From contig NZ_JAELXT010000008.1 in the NCBI RefSeq assembly GCF_016427565.1, forward strand, positions 62,001-126,000: a stretch of DNA of 64,000 nt, in the 5' to 3' direction. Origin of the DNA: Microvirga splendida (GTDB lineage: Bacteria > Pseudomonadota > Alphaproteobacteria > Rhizobiales > Beijerinckiaceae). How positions within the stretch are numbered: the first letter of the stretch is position 1; each line of letters opens with the position of its first letter. Positions 1-9,775 of this stretch are shown piece by piece. A model generated the notes under the pieces. That model did not search any database. It was not told where the DNA came from and was given only the letters and a program-made list of their open reading frames with translations. Made by a program: the position numbers and the translations under genes.

Positions 1-46
1 CGATGCGCTCGATCCGACGCTGAAGGGTCGGGGTGCTACGGCTTAG
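1..46 (+). CDS. possible 3' end of an upstream gene (partial)
   Basis: One frame enters from the left edge and stops with TAG at 44-46, giving about 14 residues ending in LKGRGATA. It has normal amino-acid composition and a repeat element starts shortly after it, as after other genes here. There is too little sequence to identify it, and the other frames cannot be excluded. Confidence 0.3.
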   Translation, partial: DALDPTLKGRGATA

Positions 47-71
47 AAGCATGATGTCTTCTACGCACACA

Positions 72-162
72 CGTCATCACCGGCCTTGTGCCGGTGATCC
101 CGATTGCATGAGGCGCTGCGCTCTTCGGATCGGGATGGCCGGGACAAGCCCGGCCATGACGG
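72..162. repeat. intergenic palindromic repeat, family C
   Basis: The left arm (about 72-104, reading CGTCATCACCGG then TTGTGCCGGTGATCCCGAT) is largely complementary to the right arm (about 129-162, ATCGGGATGGCCGGGACAAG then CCCGGCCATGACGG). The central part (105-128) holds a smaller hairpin around GAGGCGCTGCGCTCTTC. The element fills the gap before the flavin oxidoreductase stop. Elements of this look are common between genes in rhizobial genomes. Confidence 0.6.
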
Positions 163-180
163 GGCGGTTTATCGAACCCT

Positions 181-1179
181 CTAAGCCGCCTTGCTCATAC
201 CCTGGTGCACATCCGCAAGGATCTCATACGAACGCAACCGCTTGCCGTGATCGTAGATCGCCGAAGCGACGATGAGCTCGTCCGCGCCGGTCTCGGCGAT
301 GAAGCGTTCCAGCCCCTCCCGCACGGTATTGGCGGAGCCGACGAAGGAGCAGGAGAGCATGCTCGTGGCCTGCGCCTTCTCGTGCGGCGCCCAGTAGCTC
401 TCGATGTCGTCGATGGGCGGCTGGAGCTTGCCGCGCGCTCCGCGGAACATGTTGGTGAAGGCCTGCTGCGCGGAGGTGAAGAGACGTTTCGCCTCCTCGT
501 CCGTGTCGGCGGCGATCACGTTCACGCCCACCATGGCATGGGGCCGGTCGAGCTGGGCTGAAGGCTGGAAGCGCTCGCGATAGACCTGCAACGCCTGCAC
601 CAGGGCGCCAGGAGCGAAATGCGACGCGAAGGCATAGGGCAGGCCCAGCATGGCAGCCAACTGCGCGCCGAACAGGCTCGAGCCCAGGATCCAGATCGGC
701 ACGTTGGAGCCCGCCCCCGGCACGGCCTGGATCGCCTGGTCCGGCTGCACGGGTCCGAGCAGCGCCTGCAGTTCCAGCACGTCCTGCGGGAAGGTGTCGG
801 CGGCGGCGGGATCACGGCGCAGCGCCCGCAGGGTCCGCTGGTCCGTGCCGGGTGCCCGGCCGACCCCGAGATCGATGCGGCCCGGATAGAGCGCATCGAG
901 GGTGCCGAACTGCTCGGCGATCACCAGCGGCGAATGGTTCGGCAGCATGATGCCGCCCGCGCCGACGCGGATCGTCTTCGTGCCGCCGGCCACATGGCCG
1001 ATGGCCACGCTCGTCGCCGCGCTGGCGATGCCCACCATGTTGTGGTGCTCGGCGAGCCAGAACCGGGTGTAGCCCCAGTTCTCCGCATGCTGCGCCAGAT
1101 CGAGGGAATTGCGCAGAGCGTCGGAGGGTGTGAAACCCTCGGGAACATGCGCGAGATCGAGGATGGAAAAGGGAGGCAT
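181..1179 (-). CDS. LLM-class flavin-dependent oxidoreductase (bacterial luciferase-like)
   Basis: A 332-residue protein of the single-component luciferase-like monooxygenase group, which uses a reduced flavin to oxidise small organic substrates in the cytoplasm. The N-terminus [11 protein letters not shown], then RFWLAEHHN around residue 45, [13 protein letters not shown] and [13 protein letters not shown] are family hallmarks, and the length suits a full TIM barrel. I start at ATG 1179 because GGAAGA lies upstream at a good distance and the conserved sequence begins at once; an in-frame extension to 1275 looks non-coding. It stands alone between a repeat and the S66 peptidase gene on the same strand. 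Its substrate cannot be told from sequence. Confidence 0.88.
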   Translation of the reverse strand: MPPFSILDLAHVPEGFTPSDALRNSLDLAQHAENWGYTRFWLAEHHNMVGIASAATSVAIGHVAGGTKTIRVGAGGIMLPNHSPLVIAEQFGTLDALYPGRIDLGVGRAPGTDQRTLRALRRDPAAADTFPQDVLELQALLGPVQPDQAIQAVPGAGSNVPIWILGSSLFGAQLAAMLGLPYAFASHFAPGALVQALQVYRERFQPSAQLDRPHAMVGVNVIAADTDEEAKRLFTSAQQAFTNMFRGARGKLQPPIDDIESYWAPHEKAQATSMLSCSFVGSANTVREGLERFIAETGADELIVASAIYDHGKRLRSYEILADVHQGMSKAA

Positions 1180-1330
1180 CGGCGTCTTCCGGCTGTCTGG
1201 GCGGTAACCTGACAGATCAGGTCTGCACGCGCGGTCTGCAAGCCATCGCTCGCCCGGTGGCGACAACTGAGCCATGCGCCGGGCGCAGGCTCTGCCGGTT
1301 CAGCTTGTGCCGCCCCCTGAATTCGGAGCG

Positions 1331-2407
1331 TCAGGGGTGGGGCGGCCTCACCCCGGGTTCCTGAACCGTCAGGCGCGAGTGCGCGCAGTCGATCTCGGCC
1401 ACGACCCCGTAGGGCAGCGTGGCAATCGGGTCCGTGTGCCCGAAGTCGAGTTCCGCCAGCACCGGCAGATGCGGCAGGCCCGCCTCGTCCAGGGCACGCA
1501 GGACCGCCCTGTCCTGCTCCCGGCGGTAAGCCTCGTCCGTCTGCCCGCCCGGCCGCCCGAGCACGATGCCGGACAGGCGGGACAGGATGCCCTGCGCCGC
1601 GAAGTTGCGCAGCCAGCGGAGCACCTGTGCGGCTGCCGGCGCCTCCTCGGAGGTCTCGTAGAACAGGATGGCCCCGTCCCAATAATCCAGCGGCGGCCAC
1701 CATGCGGAGCCTTTCAGCATCTCCAGAACCTCGGCACAGCCGCCGATCAGATGTCCTTGGACAATCCCGGTGCCCTGCAACGTGCGTGGACCCGTCGAGG
1801 GCGTGAGCTTCCGGCGCCGGCTCTGGTTTTCCGGGTCTTTCCACGGCAGGTGCTCGACGGTCCACCCTTCGCTGTTCGGCTCGACTTCGCCGACAGGTGC
1901 CGTTTGGAAGAGGGCCTTGCGCAGAGCGTTCTCGGCATAAGCGTGCATGCCGCCGTTCTCGGCAAAGCCCGACATGATCGTCGGGCCGTAGAAGGAGCAG
2001 AGACCGGCCTTGAGGCAACCGAAATGCAGAATGGTCGGGTCCGAATAGCCGAGAAACACCTTGGGATTGCGCGCGATCACGTCCAGGTCGATATGCGGGA
2101 TCAGCCTGATCGCATCATCGCCGCCGATGCTGGCGACGACGCCACGAATCGAAGGATCGGCGAAAGCGGCATTGATATCGTCGGCGCGTGCCTTCGGGTT
2201 TCGGTCCAGCCAATCCGCCTCGCGCAGGGCGTGAGGCATCTCGACCGGCACAAGCTCGAAGGCCTCAACCAGATAACGTTTTCCGGCCTCGTAGCGCTGC
2301 GGGAAAACCGCCGGGCCGCCCCAGCTCATCGACACGATGGCGACGCGATCGCCCGGCCGAAGAACTTGGGGTTTGACGAGAGGTCTTCTCCACCAGCGAT
2401 CCGCCAT
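1331..2407 (-). CDS. S66 family peptidase (LD-carboxypeptidase / MccF-like)
   Basis: A 358-residue protein of peptidase family S66, which includes LD-carboxypeptidases that trim the terminal D-alanine of murein tetrapeptides and MccF-type enzymes that cleave aminoacyl-nucleotide toxins. Visible marks are the N-terminal RPGDRVAIVSMSWGG, the nucleophile elbow GYSDPT, the loop ILFYETSEE carrying the catalytic Glu, and ELDFGHTDP with the catalytic His. The sequence leans to the MccF-like branch, but the substrate is not decided. ATG 2407 is preceded by AGGAG at good spacing. There is no signal peptide, so it is probably cytoplasmic. It lies just downstream of groEL, separated by a terminator. Confidence 0.85.
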   Translation of the reverse strand: MADRWWRRPLVKPQVLRPGDRVAIVSMSWGGPAVFPQRYEAGKRYLVEAFELVPVEMPHALREADWLDRNPKARADDINAAFADPSIRGVVASIGGDDAIRLIPHIDLDVIARNPKVFLGYSDPTILHFGCLKAGLCSFYGPTIMSGFAENGGMHAYAENALRKALFQTAPVGEVEPNSEGWTVEHLPWKDPENQSRRRKLTPSTGPRTLQGTGIVQGHLIGGCAEVLEMLKGSAWWPPLDYWDGAILFYETSEEAPAAAQVLRWLRNFAAQGILSRLSGIVLGRPGGQTDEAYRREQDRAVLRALDEAGLPHLPVLAELDFGHTDPIATLPYGVVAEIDCAHSRLTVQEPGVRPPHP

Positions 2408-2450
2408 GACGTCTCCTGCGAACGAGCGATCCTTCTTCGCAGATTGCGGG

Positions 2451-2484
2451 CATAAAGAAAACGGCGCCGCTTGCACGGCGCCGT
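2451..2484 (-). terminator. Rho-independent terminator of groESL
   Basis: Read on the minus strand, a 9-bp perfect GC stem (ACGGCGCCG pairing with CGGCGCCGT, loop of 6) is followed by TTTTCTTTATG. It lies 28 bases beyond the groEL stop, so it should end the groES-groEL transcript before the S66 peptidase gene. Confidence 0.75.
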
Positions 2485-2511
2485 CCTGTTCATCGGATGA
2501 AGGCTTGAGAC

Positions 2512-4143
<1,632 letters not shown>

Positions 4144-4193
4144 TCACTCCTGATGAGACGTAACGATGTGTGACTCTGATTGCGGGATTGGCC

Positions 4194-4508
4194 TTAGGCG
4201 GCCTTCTTCTGGGCGGCGGTTTCTTCCAGCACGCCCATGATGTCGCTCTCCTTCATGATCAGGAGATCCTCGCCATCGATCTTGACCTCGGTGCCGGACC
4301 ACTTGCCGAACAGCACGGTGTCGCCGACCTGAACGTCGAGGGGCACGAGCTGGCCCTGCTCGTTGCGGGCGCCCGGCCCGACGGCGATCACCTCGCCCTG
4401 CTGGGGCTTTTCCTTGGCGGTGTCGGGAATGATGATGCCGCCGGCGGTCTTCTCTTCCGCGTCGATGCGGCGGACCACGATCCGGTCATGCAAAGGACGG
4501 AACTTCAT
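4194..4508 (-). CDS. groES: 10 kDa co-chaperonin GroES
   Basis: A 104-residue co-chaperonin that caps the GroEL ring. It has the N-terminal [12 protein letters not shown], the mobile loop [12 protein letters not shown] that docks on GroEL, and [20 protein letters not shown]. The C-terminal tail ([12 protein letters not shown]) makes it about 8 residues longer than the usual 95-97. ATG 4508 is preceded by GGAGGAAGCTTC, a strong ribosome binding site. First gene of the groESL operon. Confidence 0.98.
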   Translation of the reverse strand: MKFRPLHDRIVVRRIDAEEKTAGGIIIPDTAKEKPQQGEVIAVGPGARNEQGQLVPLDVQVGDTVLFGKWSGTEVKIDGEDLLIMKESDIMGVLEETAAQKKAA

Positions 4509-4626
4509 GAAGCTTCCTCCAATGATATCAGTCTGTTAACTGCCTTCAAGCGGAGCCGTTCGGGCCTCCGCGGTCGATGATTTGGTTGAAGGAACTTCAT
4601 CGTTCAAGAGGAGTGTGAAAAAATTT

Positions 4627-4652
4627 TTGGCACTCTTGCTCGGGAGTGCCAG
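4627..4652 (-). promoter_or_regulatory. CIRCE operator (HrcA site) upstream of groES
   Basis: On the plus strand, TTGGCACTC (4627-4635) and GAGTGCCAG (4644-4652) form an inverted repeat with 8 perfectly paired bases per arm. This matches the CIRCE element (TTAGCACTC-N9-GAGTGCTAA) bound by the heat-shock repressor HrcA. The spacer here counts as 8 bases, not the canonical 9. It sits about 120 bases before the groES start. Confidence 0.85.
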
Positions 4653-4742
4653 ACGGCTCCGTAACAGCCCTGATTAGACAATGCCTCGCCTCGGAGGCTA
4701 AGCCTCCCTCAGCCGGCGCAAGGGGCGCCCCTGGAGAACGAT

Positions 4743-4994
4743 ATGAGCGACAAGATTGTGAGGGACAGCAACGGCGCCCAGCTGAACGAGGGCGATTCCA
4801 TCCAGGTCATCAAGGATCTCAAGGTAAAGGGCTCGTCGACCACCCTGAAGCGGGGCACGGTCTTCAAGAACATCCACCTGACGGACGACGAGGGCGAGAT
4901 CGAATGCCGCTCGGCCCAGATCAAGGGTCTGGTGCTCAAGACCGAGTTCGTGAAGAAGGTTTATGGCGAGCGCCCCGCCGGGTCGGCTCAGTAA
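4743..4994 (+). CDS. PhnA-domain protein (alkylphosphonate utilisation family)
   Basis: An 83-residue protein matching the C-terminal PhnA/YjdM domain: VRDSNGAQLNEGDSIQVIKDLKVKGSS, TLKRGTVFKNIHLTDD, and IKGLVLKTEFVKK. The zinc-ribbon found at the N-terminus of longer YjdM proteins is absent, as in many alphaproteobacterial members. The name comes from the E. coli phn region, but a role in phosphonate use is not established. It runs opposite to groESL and its last 7 bases overlap the end of slyX on the other strand. ATG 4743 follows GGAGAACGAT. Confidence 0.85.
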   Translation: MSDKIVRDSNGAQLNEGDSIQVIKDLKVKGSSTTLKRGTVFKNIHLTDDEGEIECRSAQIKGLVLKTEFVKKVYGERPAGSAQ

Positions 4995-5209
4995 TGCGGC
5001 GGCGGAGGCTCAGGCGGGCGCGGCCCGCCGGCGCTGTCCTCGACCACCTCGACGCGGTCCTGCACCTCGGCGAGCTGTCGCCTGAGGGCGTCGATCTTCT
5101 TCCACTGGTCGATGACGGCCTGGTTCAGGTCCTCGATCACCTTGTCCTGGTAGGCGACGCGCACCTCCAGGGCCTCGATGCGGGCATTGACGGCATCAGG
5201 ATCGGTCAT
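4988..5209 (-). CDS. slyX: SlyX family protein
   Basis: A 73-residue protein, nearly all predicted coiled coil: [20 protein letters not shown], then [19 protein letters not shown], with a proline-rich end PPEPPPPHY, which is the SlyX pattern. The function is unknown despite early reports linking slyX to haemolysis. Its start overlaps the end of trhO by 14 bases, so the two are probably co-transcribed. Confidence 0.85.
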   Translation of the reverse strand: MTDPDAVNARIEALEVRVAYQDKVIEDLNQAVIDQWKKIDALRRQLAEVQDRVEVVEDSAGGPRPPEPPPPHY

Positions 5210-5948
5210 CGTTAGCCTCCCCTGCCTCTACAAGGCCGTGGCCGAGGGCGACGCGCTCGTCGAACACGAAGCAATCGCCCTTCCAGCGGCTCTCGGCCTC
5301 CGGCACATCTTCGAGGTATTTGAGGATACCGCCCTTCAGGTGGAAGACCTCCTCGAAACCCTGGTTCAGCATGTAGGAGCTGGCCTTCTCGCACCGGATG
5401 CCGCCGGTGCAGAACATGGCGACCTTGCGGTGCTTGGCCGGGTCGAGCTCCTTCTCGACGAACTCCTTGAACTCGCTGAAGCGCTTGATCCGGGGATCGA
5501 CCGCGCCCTCGAAGGTGCCCAGCTCGACCTCGAAGTCGTTGCGCGTGTCGAGGAGCACGATGCCGGGCTCCTCCAGCAGGCGGTTCCACTCGGCCGGCGA
5601 TACATAGGTGCCGACCCGGCGCAGGGGATCGGTCTGCGGGTCGCCGAGGGTCACGATCTCCTTCTTCAGCCGCACCTTCATGCGCTTGAACGGCATCTCG
5701 GCGGCTGAGGAGAACTTGAGTTCAAGTTTGTCGAGGCGGCCACGGAACAGCGGCCCGTCCCGCAGTTCCGCCATCAGGGCGTCGATGCCCTCCTCCGTTC
5801 CGGCCACGGTGCCGTTGATGCCTTCATGGGCGAGCAGGAGCGTGCCCTTGATCCCGAGGTCGAGGCAGAGCGCATGAAGCGGGTCCTTGATCTCGCGGAA
5901 ATCCGGCAGCGGGACGAACTGATAGAGAGCGGCAACCTTGTACGTCAT
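5196..5948 (-). CDS. trhO: tRNA uridine(34) hydroxylase TrhO (rhodanese-domain, YceA family)
   Basis: A 250-residue enzyme of the TrhO/YceA family, which hydroxylates U34 in tRNA anticodons to give 5-hydroxyuridine in an oxygen-dependent reaction. The N-terminal acylphosphatase-like domain shows [15 protein letters not shown] and [15 protein letters not shown]. The rhodanese domain carries [19 protein letters not shown] and the active-site loop [13 protein letters not shown] with the essential cysteine. The length agrees with the short form of the family. The ATG is at 5948; slyX overlaps its 3' end. Confidence 0.93.
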   Translation of the reverse strand: MTYKVAALYQFVPLPDFREIKDPLHALCLDLGIKGTLLLAHEGINGTVAGTEEGIDALMAELRDGPLFRGRLDKLELKFSSAAEMPFKRMKVRLKKEIVTLGDPQTDPLRRVGTYVSPAEWNRLLEEPGIVLLDTRNDFEVELGTFEGAVDPRIKRFSEFKEFVEKELDPAKHRKVAMFCTGGIRCEKASSYMLNQGFEEVFHLKGGILKYLEDVPEAESRWKGDCFVFDERVALGHGLVEAGEANDDRS

Positions 5949-6010
5949 GGCGGCTGTTTATCAGGAGGAGGCCAGCCGGGGAACCCGGTGTCCTCGTTGC
6001 TGATGTCGCT

Positions 6011-6102
6011 CTGGATCCCCTTCCCGGTCCTGCGGACCGCCGGGGATGACAGTGAGGGTGTCATTCCCGGCCGGAGCGTCAGCGGAGGGGAAGGGAATCC
6101 AG
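6011..6102. repeat. intergenic palindromic repeat, family D
   Basis: The left arm CTGGATCCCCTTCCC (6011-6025) is nearly complementary to the right arm GGGAAGGGAATCCAG (6088-6102). Inside are GGTCCTGCGGACC and the pair GGGGATGACA / TGTCATTCCC. It fills the gap between the trhO start and the amidase stop. It shows the same build as other rhizobial intergenic palindromes but its sequence is unrelated to families A-C here. Confidence 0.6.
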
Positions 6103-6130
6103 AACCGCGTATCGACCACTTCTGAGGCAG

Positions 6131-7555
6131 CTAAACCTTCGGCCAGGGCCGCCTGTCCGGGCACATCTCCTCCCAGGCCTGGGAGAGCCGCAGCACGCCC
6201 ACGTCGTCGAAGCGGCGGCCGACGATCTGGAGGCCGATGGGTAGGCCCGCACTTGTGTAACCGGCATTCACGGAGGATGCCGGCTGGTCCGACATGTTGA
6301 ACGCGACCGTGTAGCCGATATGCTCGAAGGGCTCCTCCGGATCGTGGATAGGGGATGCGAGCTCCGCCGGATAGGCCACGCAAGGCGCGACGGGCGAGAT
6401 CACGAAATCGAAGCGTTGCGTAGCGGCTACCGCCGCATGGCGCATCACCATCATCTGGTTCATGCCGCTATAGACCTCCGCGCCGGTCAGGTCCTTTCCG
6501 CCCTCGGCCCATTGCCGGATGTAGGGCAGGATTCTGCCGCGCTCCTCCTCGCTCAAGGGCGCCATGTCGGTCCAGGCGCGCTGGCGCCAGAAATCGTCGA
6601 GACCGTCGAGCATCTCGCGGGTGACGAAGGCCGGCATCGCCTCGATCACAGCGCCGGCGTCACTGAGGAGTTGCGCAGCCCGCTCGACTGCGGCGCGGAT
6701 CTCCGGATCGAGCGCCATGCCGATGCCGGCTTCCATCATCACGCCGATCCTCAAGCCCTTGAGGTCGATGTTCAGATCGAGCCAGGGCAGATCCTGATAG
6801 GGCAGGCTCATGGGATCGCGCACGTCCGGCCGCGTCAGGCTCGTCATCATGAGGGCGGCATCGCGCACCGTTCGCGTCATCGGACCGGCCACACGTCCGT
6901 AATAGGTCGGGTCGATGGGGATGCGCCCGAAGCTGGGTTTGAGGCCGAACACGCCGCACCAGGACGCCGGTAGCCGGATCGAGCCGCCAATGTCGGTGCC
7001 GATATGGAACGGCCCGTAGCCCGCTGCCGCAGCCGCGCCCGCGCCGGCCGAGCTGCCGCCTGGGTTCTTCGAGAGATCCCATGGGTTGCGCGTGAGCGGA
7101 TGGAAGCTGGAGAGTCCGGAGGAGAGCATGCCGTAATCCGGCATGGTGGTCTTGGCCAGGATGATCACGCCGTCCTCGCGCAGGCGCGCCGCTGAAGGCG
7201 CATCGTCGGCGGCAGGAACGAGCGGGCGGGCGGCGGTGCCGAGCGGCACCGGCGTGCCCCTGGTGGCGATGTTCTCCTTGATCGTCGCCGGTATCCCGTC
7301 GAGCGCCCTCGCCTCGCCGCGCATCCAGCGCTGCTCCGATTCCCTCGCAGCGCTAAAGGAGGCATCCGGATCGAAGGCATAGAGCGCCTTAAGTTGCGAC
7401 TCGTAAGCCTCGATGCGGGCAATGACCGCCTTCGTCACATCGACGGGCGATACCGCCTTGCGGGCATAGGCATCGAGAAGCTGAGAACCCGACCAGTCGG
7501 CGAGGTCCGCAGAGGAATCCCGAGAAGGTAGGTGTGCCGACGATTGCGTGCTCAA
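6131..7555 (-). CDS. amidase (amidase-signature family)
   Basis: A 474-residue serine hydrolase of the amidase-signature family, which hydrolyses amide bonds of small molecules. The Ser-cisSer-Lys triad is visible: Lys93 in ATIKENIATRG, Ser169 in NPGGSSAGAGAAAAAG, and nucleophile Ser192 in GTDIGGSIRLPASWCG. The glycine-rich signature is slightly unusual (GSSAGAG for GSSGGS). The substrate is unknown; nothing around it suggests a GatCAB role, since gatC and gatB are absent. The chosen start is TTG (7553-7555), with GGGGAG 9 bases upstream; no ATG lies near the conserved N-terminus. Confidence 0.88.
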   Translation of the reverse strand: MSTQSSAHLPSRDSSADLADWSGSQLLDAYARKAVSPVDVTKAVIARIEAYESQLKALYAFDPDASFSAARESEQRWMRGEARALDGIPATIKENIATRGTPVPLGTAARPLVPAADDAPSAARLREDGVIILAKTTMPDYGMLSSGLSSFHPLTRNPWDLSKNPGGSSAGAGAAAAAGYGPFHIGTDIGGSIRLPASWCGVFGLKPSFGRIPIDPTYYGRVAGPMTRTVRDAALMMTSLTRPDVRDPMSLPYQDLPWLDLNIDLKGLRIGVMMEAGIGMALDPEIRAAVERAAQLLSDAGAVIEAMPAFVTREMLDGLDDFWRQRAWTDMAPLSEEERGRILPYIRQWAEGGKDLTGAEVYSGMNQMMVMRHAAVAATQRFDFVISPVAPCVAYPAELASPIHDPEEPFEHIGYTVAFNMSDQPASSVNAGYTSAGLPIGLQIVGRRFDDVGVLRLSQAWEEMCPDRRPWPKV

Positions 7556-7948
7556 TGCAGAATTCTCCCCTGGCCGGATTTGCGTTCAGCCATGCTGCAA
7601 CCTTCCTTGCCGGGGGTAAACCGCTTTTGCAGGCGCGCGGCGCATGGGGCCATGAAGCAGACGCAGGGAGAGGCTTGCGGGTTATACGGCAGGATTGCTG
7701 CCCTGCTCTTTCGAGGCATGCCCGCCCACGTGTCGGCACAAAGGCGAAAAAGAATCGGTTGTCGTCTATGGACCGCTCCGTCGGGCGCTTCACGGATAAC
7801 ATCTTTGAGAGGAGGCGGAATAACCGGACCAAATGCTTGTTCATAAGCTTGAGTGGCGCAGACTCATCCTCAAGTTGTGTTACTATAATCCTGCTTCGAT
7901 GCTCGACTTCCTATCCCGGAGATCGGCACAACACGGTGATACCTTGCC
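7556..7948. other. intergenic region between amidase and Crp/Fnr genes
   Basis: About 390 bases without a convincing gene. Open frames exist on both strands but have no family resemblance and poor composition. Near the right end a TATAAT (7884-7889, plus strand) lies 60 bases before the Crp/Fnr start, with a poor -35 (GACTCA, 17 bases away). An inverted pair CTTGAG / CTCAAG (about 7848-7874) lies just before it. This is a likely promoter zone for the regulator. Confidence 0.4.
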
Positions 7949-8680
7949 ATGAAGAATGGTCCCAAGGCTGACATTCACCGAAAGAACCGGCTCCTCGCCG
8001 CTTTGGAGCCAGAAGACTTCTCTTGGCTGGAGCCCCATCTCGAGATTGTGGATTTGCCGCGCGGCAAGGTGCTCTTCGAGATGGGAGAGCCCATCAGGCA
8101 CACCTACTTCCCCCATGACGCAATCGTTTCTCTCCTGACGGTCCTTCAGAGCGGCGGATCGGTCGAAATGGCCGTGTTCGGCCGGGAGGGCGCCCTCGGA
8201 TTCGTCAGCGCGCTCGTCACGCGCCAGTCGTTCGGACGCTACATCACCCAAGTCGCAGGAACGGCATCGCGCGTTGCCTTGGAGTGGCTGAACGAAGGTG
8301 TGGCGGAACGGCCGAAGCTGCGGCACGCCATGTTCCGCTTCACTGAAGCCTTCTTGGCGCAAACGCTGCAGACGGTTGCCTGCAATGCCGTTCACAGCGT
8401 GGAGGCCAGATGTTGCCGCTCCATCCTGACGACGCGCGATCGCACGGATCGGGACGATGTCCCTCTCACCCATGAGACACTGGCCGAGATGCTGGGCGTT
8501 CAGCGCTCCACAGTCAGCAGCGTCACGAGCGCCCTGCAGAGGTCCGGCCTTATCCTTCAGGGACGAGGCACGATCCGAATCACCAACCGGGAAGGCCTCG
8601 AGGCCACGGCCTGTGAATGCTACCGCGCCATCTGCGAAAGCTACGACAGGCTCCTGCCGGGCGCGCTCAGATGCGATTGA
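7949..8680 (+). CDS. Crp/Fnr family transcriptional regulator
   Basis: A 243-residue regulator. The N-terminal cyclic-nucleotide-binding-like beta barrel is seen in PRGKVLFEMGEPIRHTYFP and AVFGREGALGF. The C-terminal winged helix has LTHETLAEMLGVQRSTVSSV, then SALQRSGLILQGRGTIRITN. It ends ACECYRAICESYDRLLPG, a signature of a subgroup common in Bradyrhizobium and Methylobacterium. The N-terminal cysteine cluster of true FNR is missing, so it is unlikely to be a 4Fe-4S oxygen sensor. The effector is unknown. It stands alone; the next gene starts 150 bases later. Confidence 0.9.
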   Translation: MKNGPKADIHRKNRLLAALEPEDFSWLEPHLEIVDLPRGKVLFEMGEPIRHTYFPHDAIVSLLTVLQSGGSVEMAVFGREGALGFVSALVTRQSFGRYITQVAGTASRVALEWLNEGVAERPKLRHAMFRFTEAFLAQTLQTVACNAVHSVEARCCRSILTTRDRTDRDDVPLTHETLAEMLGVQRSTVSSVTSALQRSGLILQGRGTIRITNREGLEATACECYRAICESYDRLLPGALRCD

Positions 8681-8713
8681 CGGCATAAGCTGGGCGGTTC
8701 GGTACGGAAGAGC

Positions 8714-8754
8714 ACACAAGTTTTCAATGAAATCGATTTCTTCGAATCTTGTGT
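8714..8754. other. hairpin after the Crp/Fnr gene
   Basis: ACACAAG (8714-8720) pairs with CTTGTGT (8748-8754) around an inner palindrome GAAATCGATTTC. There is no T-run, so it is not a standard terminator; it may still mark the 3' end of the regulator transcript. Confidence 0.35.
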
Positions 8755-8802
8755 CGGGTTCCCAACAGACGGGGTAACTCTAGCTTAGTACCTTCAAACT
8801 CT

Positions 8803-8819
8803 ATTAACGCAAAGTTAAT
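8803..8819. promoter_or_regulatory. perfect palindrome ATTAAC-N5-GTTAAT before small gene
   Basis: ATTAAC (8803-8808), spacer GCAAA, GTTAAT (8814-8819). It ends 12 bases before the ATG of the 8832 gene. Size and symmetry fit a dimeric repressor or activator site in an AT-rich promoter zone. No regulator can be assigned; it does not match the Fnr or Crp consensus. Confidence 0.4.
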
Positions 8820-8831
8820 GTGAGGACGAAG

Positions 8832-9116
8832 ATGGATGATATTAAGTTTCATCAAGATAAACCCGATAACGGGCCTCACCATCCAAGAATCTACTCACCC
8901 GCCTTCCAACCTTTACTGCAATCCCTCCTTGCAACCTTGGCCGATCTCGATTTCGACTACGAGAAGGAGAGAGAGAAGCTCAGCAACGCATCACCCGACA
9001 CCAGCATCAGGATCCGTGCTCTCGAGAAGCTCAAGACCCGGCATCGCGAGCGCCGCGAACCTTACATTCAGCAGCTCGCCATCCTGCAGAAGCGCATGAT
9101 GGAAATGAGGTCCTGA
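8832..9116 (+). CDS. hypothetical small helical protein
   Basis: A 94-residue protein with no family I recognise. It begins MDDIKFHQDKPDNGPHHP and is then mostly charged helix, e.g. DFDYEKEREKLSNASPD and LEKLKTRHRERREPYI, ending LQKRMMEMRS; it could form a short coiled coil. There is no signal peptide or membrane segment. ATG 8832 is preferred over GTG 8820 because GAGGACGAAG precedes it. It is flanked by the Crp/Fnr gene and another lineage-specific gene on the same strand; no function is proposed. Confidence 0.6.
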   Translation: MDDIKFHQDKPDNGPHHPRIYSPAFQPLLQSLLATLADLDFDYEKEREKLSNASPDTSIRIRALEKLKTRHRERREPYIQQLAILQKRMMEMRS

Positions 9117-9276
9117 TCACATCACACCAGCCTGCACATTTTCGGTGCGCCGGAAAGCCGGCACCGAGCATGGAAAAACAAGAATTCTTACGGGGGCAAG
9201 CACTCGATGAACAGGTCAGACAAGTGCCGTCAGAAGACCTGAGCACATCATCCATGTTCACGCGGGAACGCAGCCA

Positions 9277-9720
9277 ATGACAGAGGAAGAGATTGAGGTC
9301 GTTGCGGAAGAACTGGCCAAGGTCGGTGGCGTGACCTGGTATCCGGGCCGGGAAAGGGGAACCCTGATGAGGGTCGTCTGCGATCGCTATCGCGATCGCG
9401 CCAGGATGGCCATCGCGGCTCTGGAGCGCCACCGGGCTGCGCGCGAGGCGACCGAGGCGACATTGTCCCAGGACAACGAGAAGCCGGCAGCACATTCGAC
9501 GATCAGCGCGCCGACCTCCCTCGCCAGCGATGAGATCAGGCCGGGAGCAACCGTGATCTACCGCCCTCCCGGAGACCGCAGGGCCTATCCGTGCCGCGTG
9601 GTCGAGATCGAGGGCAACCGCGCCTATCTCGCCCCCATCCTCCGCGCCTGCACGGAGTGGGTCTCCATCGAGCACCTCATGCCCTCCAGGACGACGGACG
9701 GCGTCGTGTCTCAGGACTAG
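9277..9720 (+). CDS. hypothetical protein with C-terminal barrel-like segment
   Basis: A 147-residue cytoplasmic protein I do not recognise. The N-terminal half is helical (EEEIEVVAEELAKVGG, then WYPGRERGTLMR and RARMAIAALERHRAA). A polar linker follows, then a compact beta-rich end (IRPGATVIYRPPGDRRAYP, CRVVEIEGNRAYLAPIL, EWVSIEHLMP) that resembles small KOW/Tudor-like barrels by pattern only. The ATG has no strong ribosome binding site. It lies between another small hypothetical and a repeat element. Confidence 0.6.
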   Translation: MTEEEIEVVAEELAKVGGVTWYPGRERGTLMRVVCDRYRDRARMAIAALERHRAAREATEATLSQDNEKPAAHSTISAPTSLASDEIRPGATVIYRPPGDRRAYPCRVVEIEGNRAYLAPILRACTEWVSIEHLMPSRTTDGVVSQD

Positions 9721-9775
9721 CGCATTGTGCGGACCCGGCGGGCCGCGAAGAACGATGCTCTTGTTCGAAGAGGAC

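Noticed and set aside
7389..7971. Open frames of about 145-150 codons on both strands between the amidase and Crp/Fnr genes
   Set aside because: They overlap known genes, have no family sequence, poor ribosome binding sites and composition typical of shadow frames.
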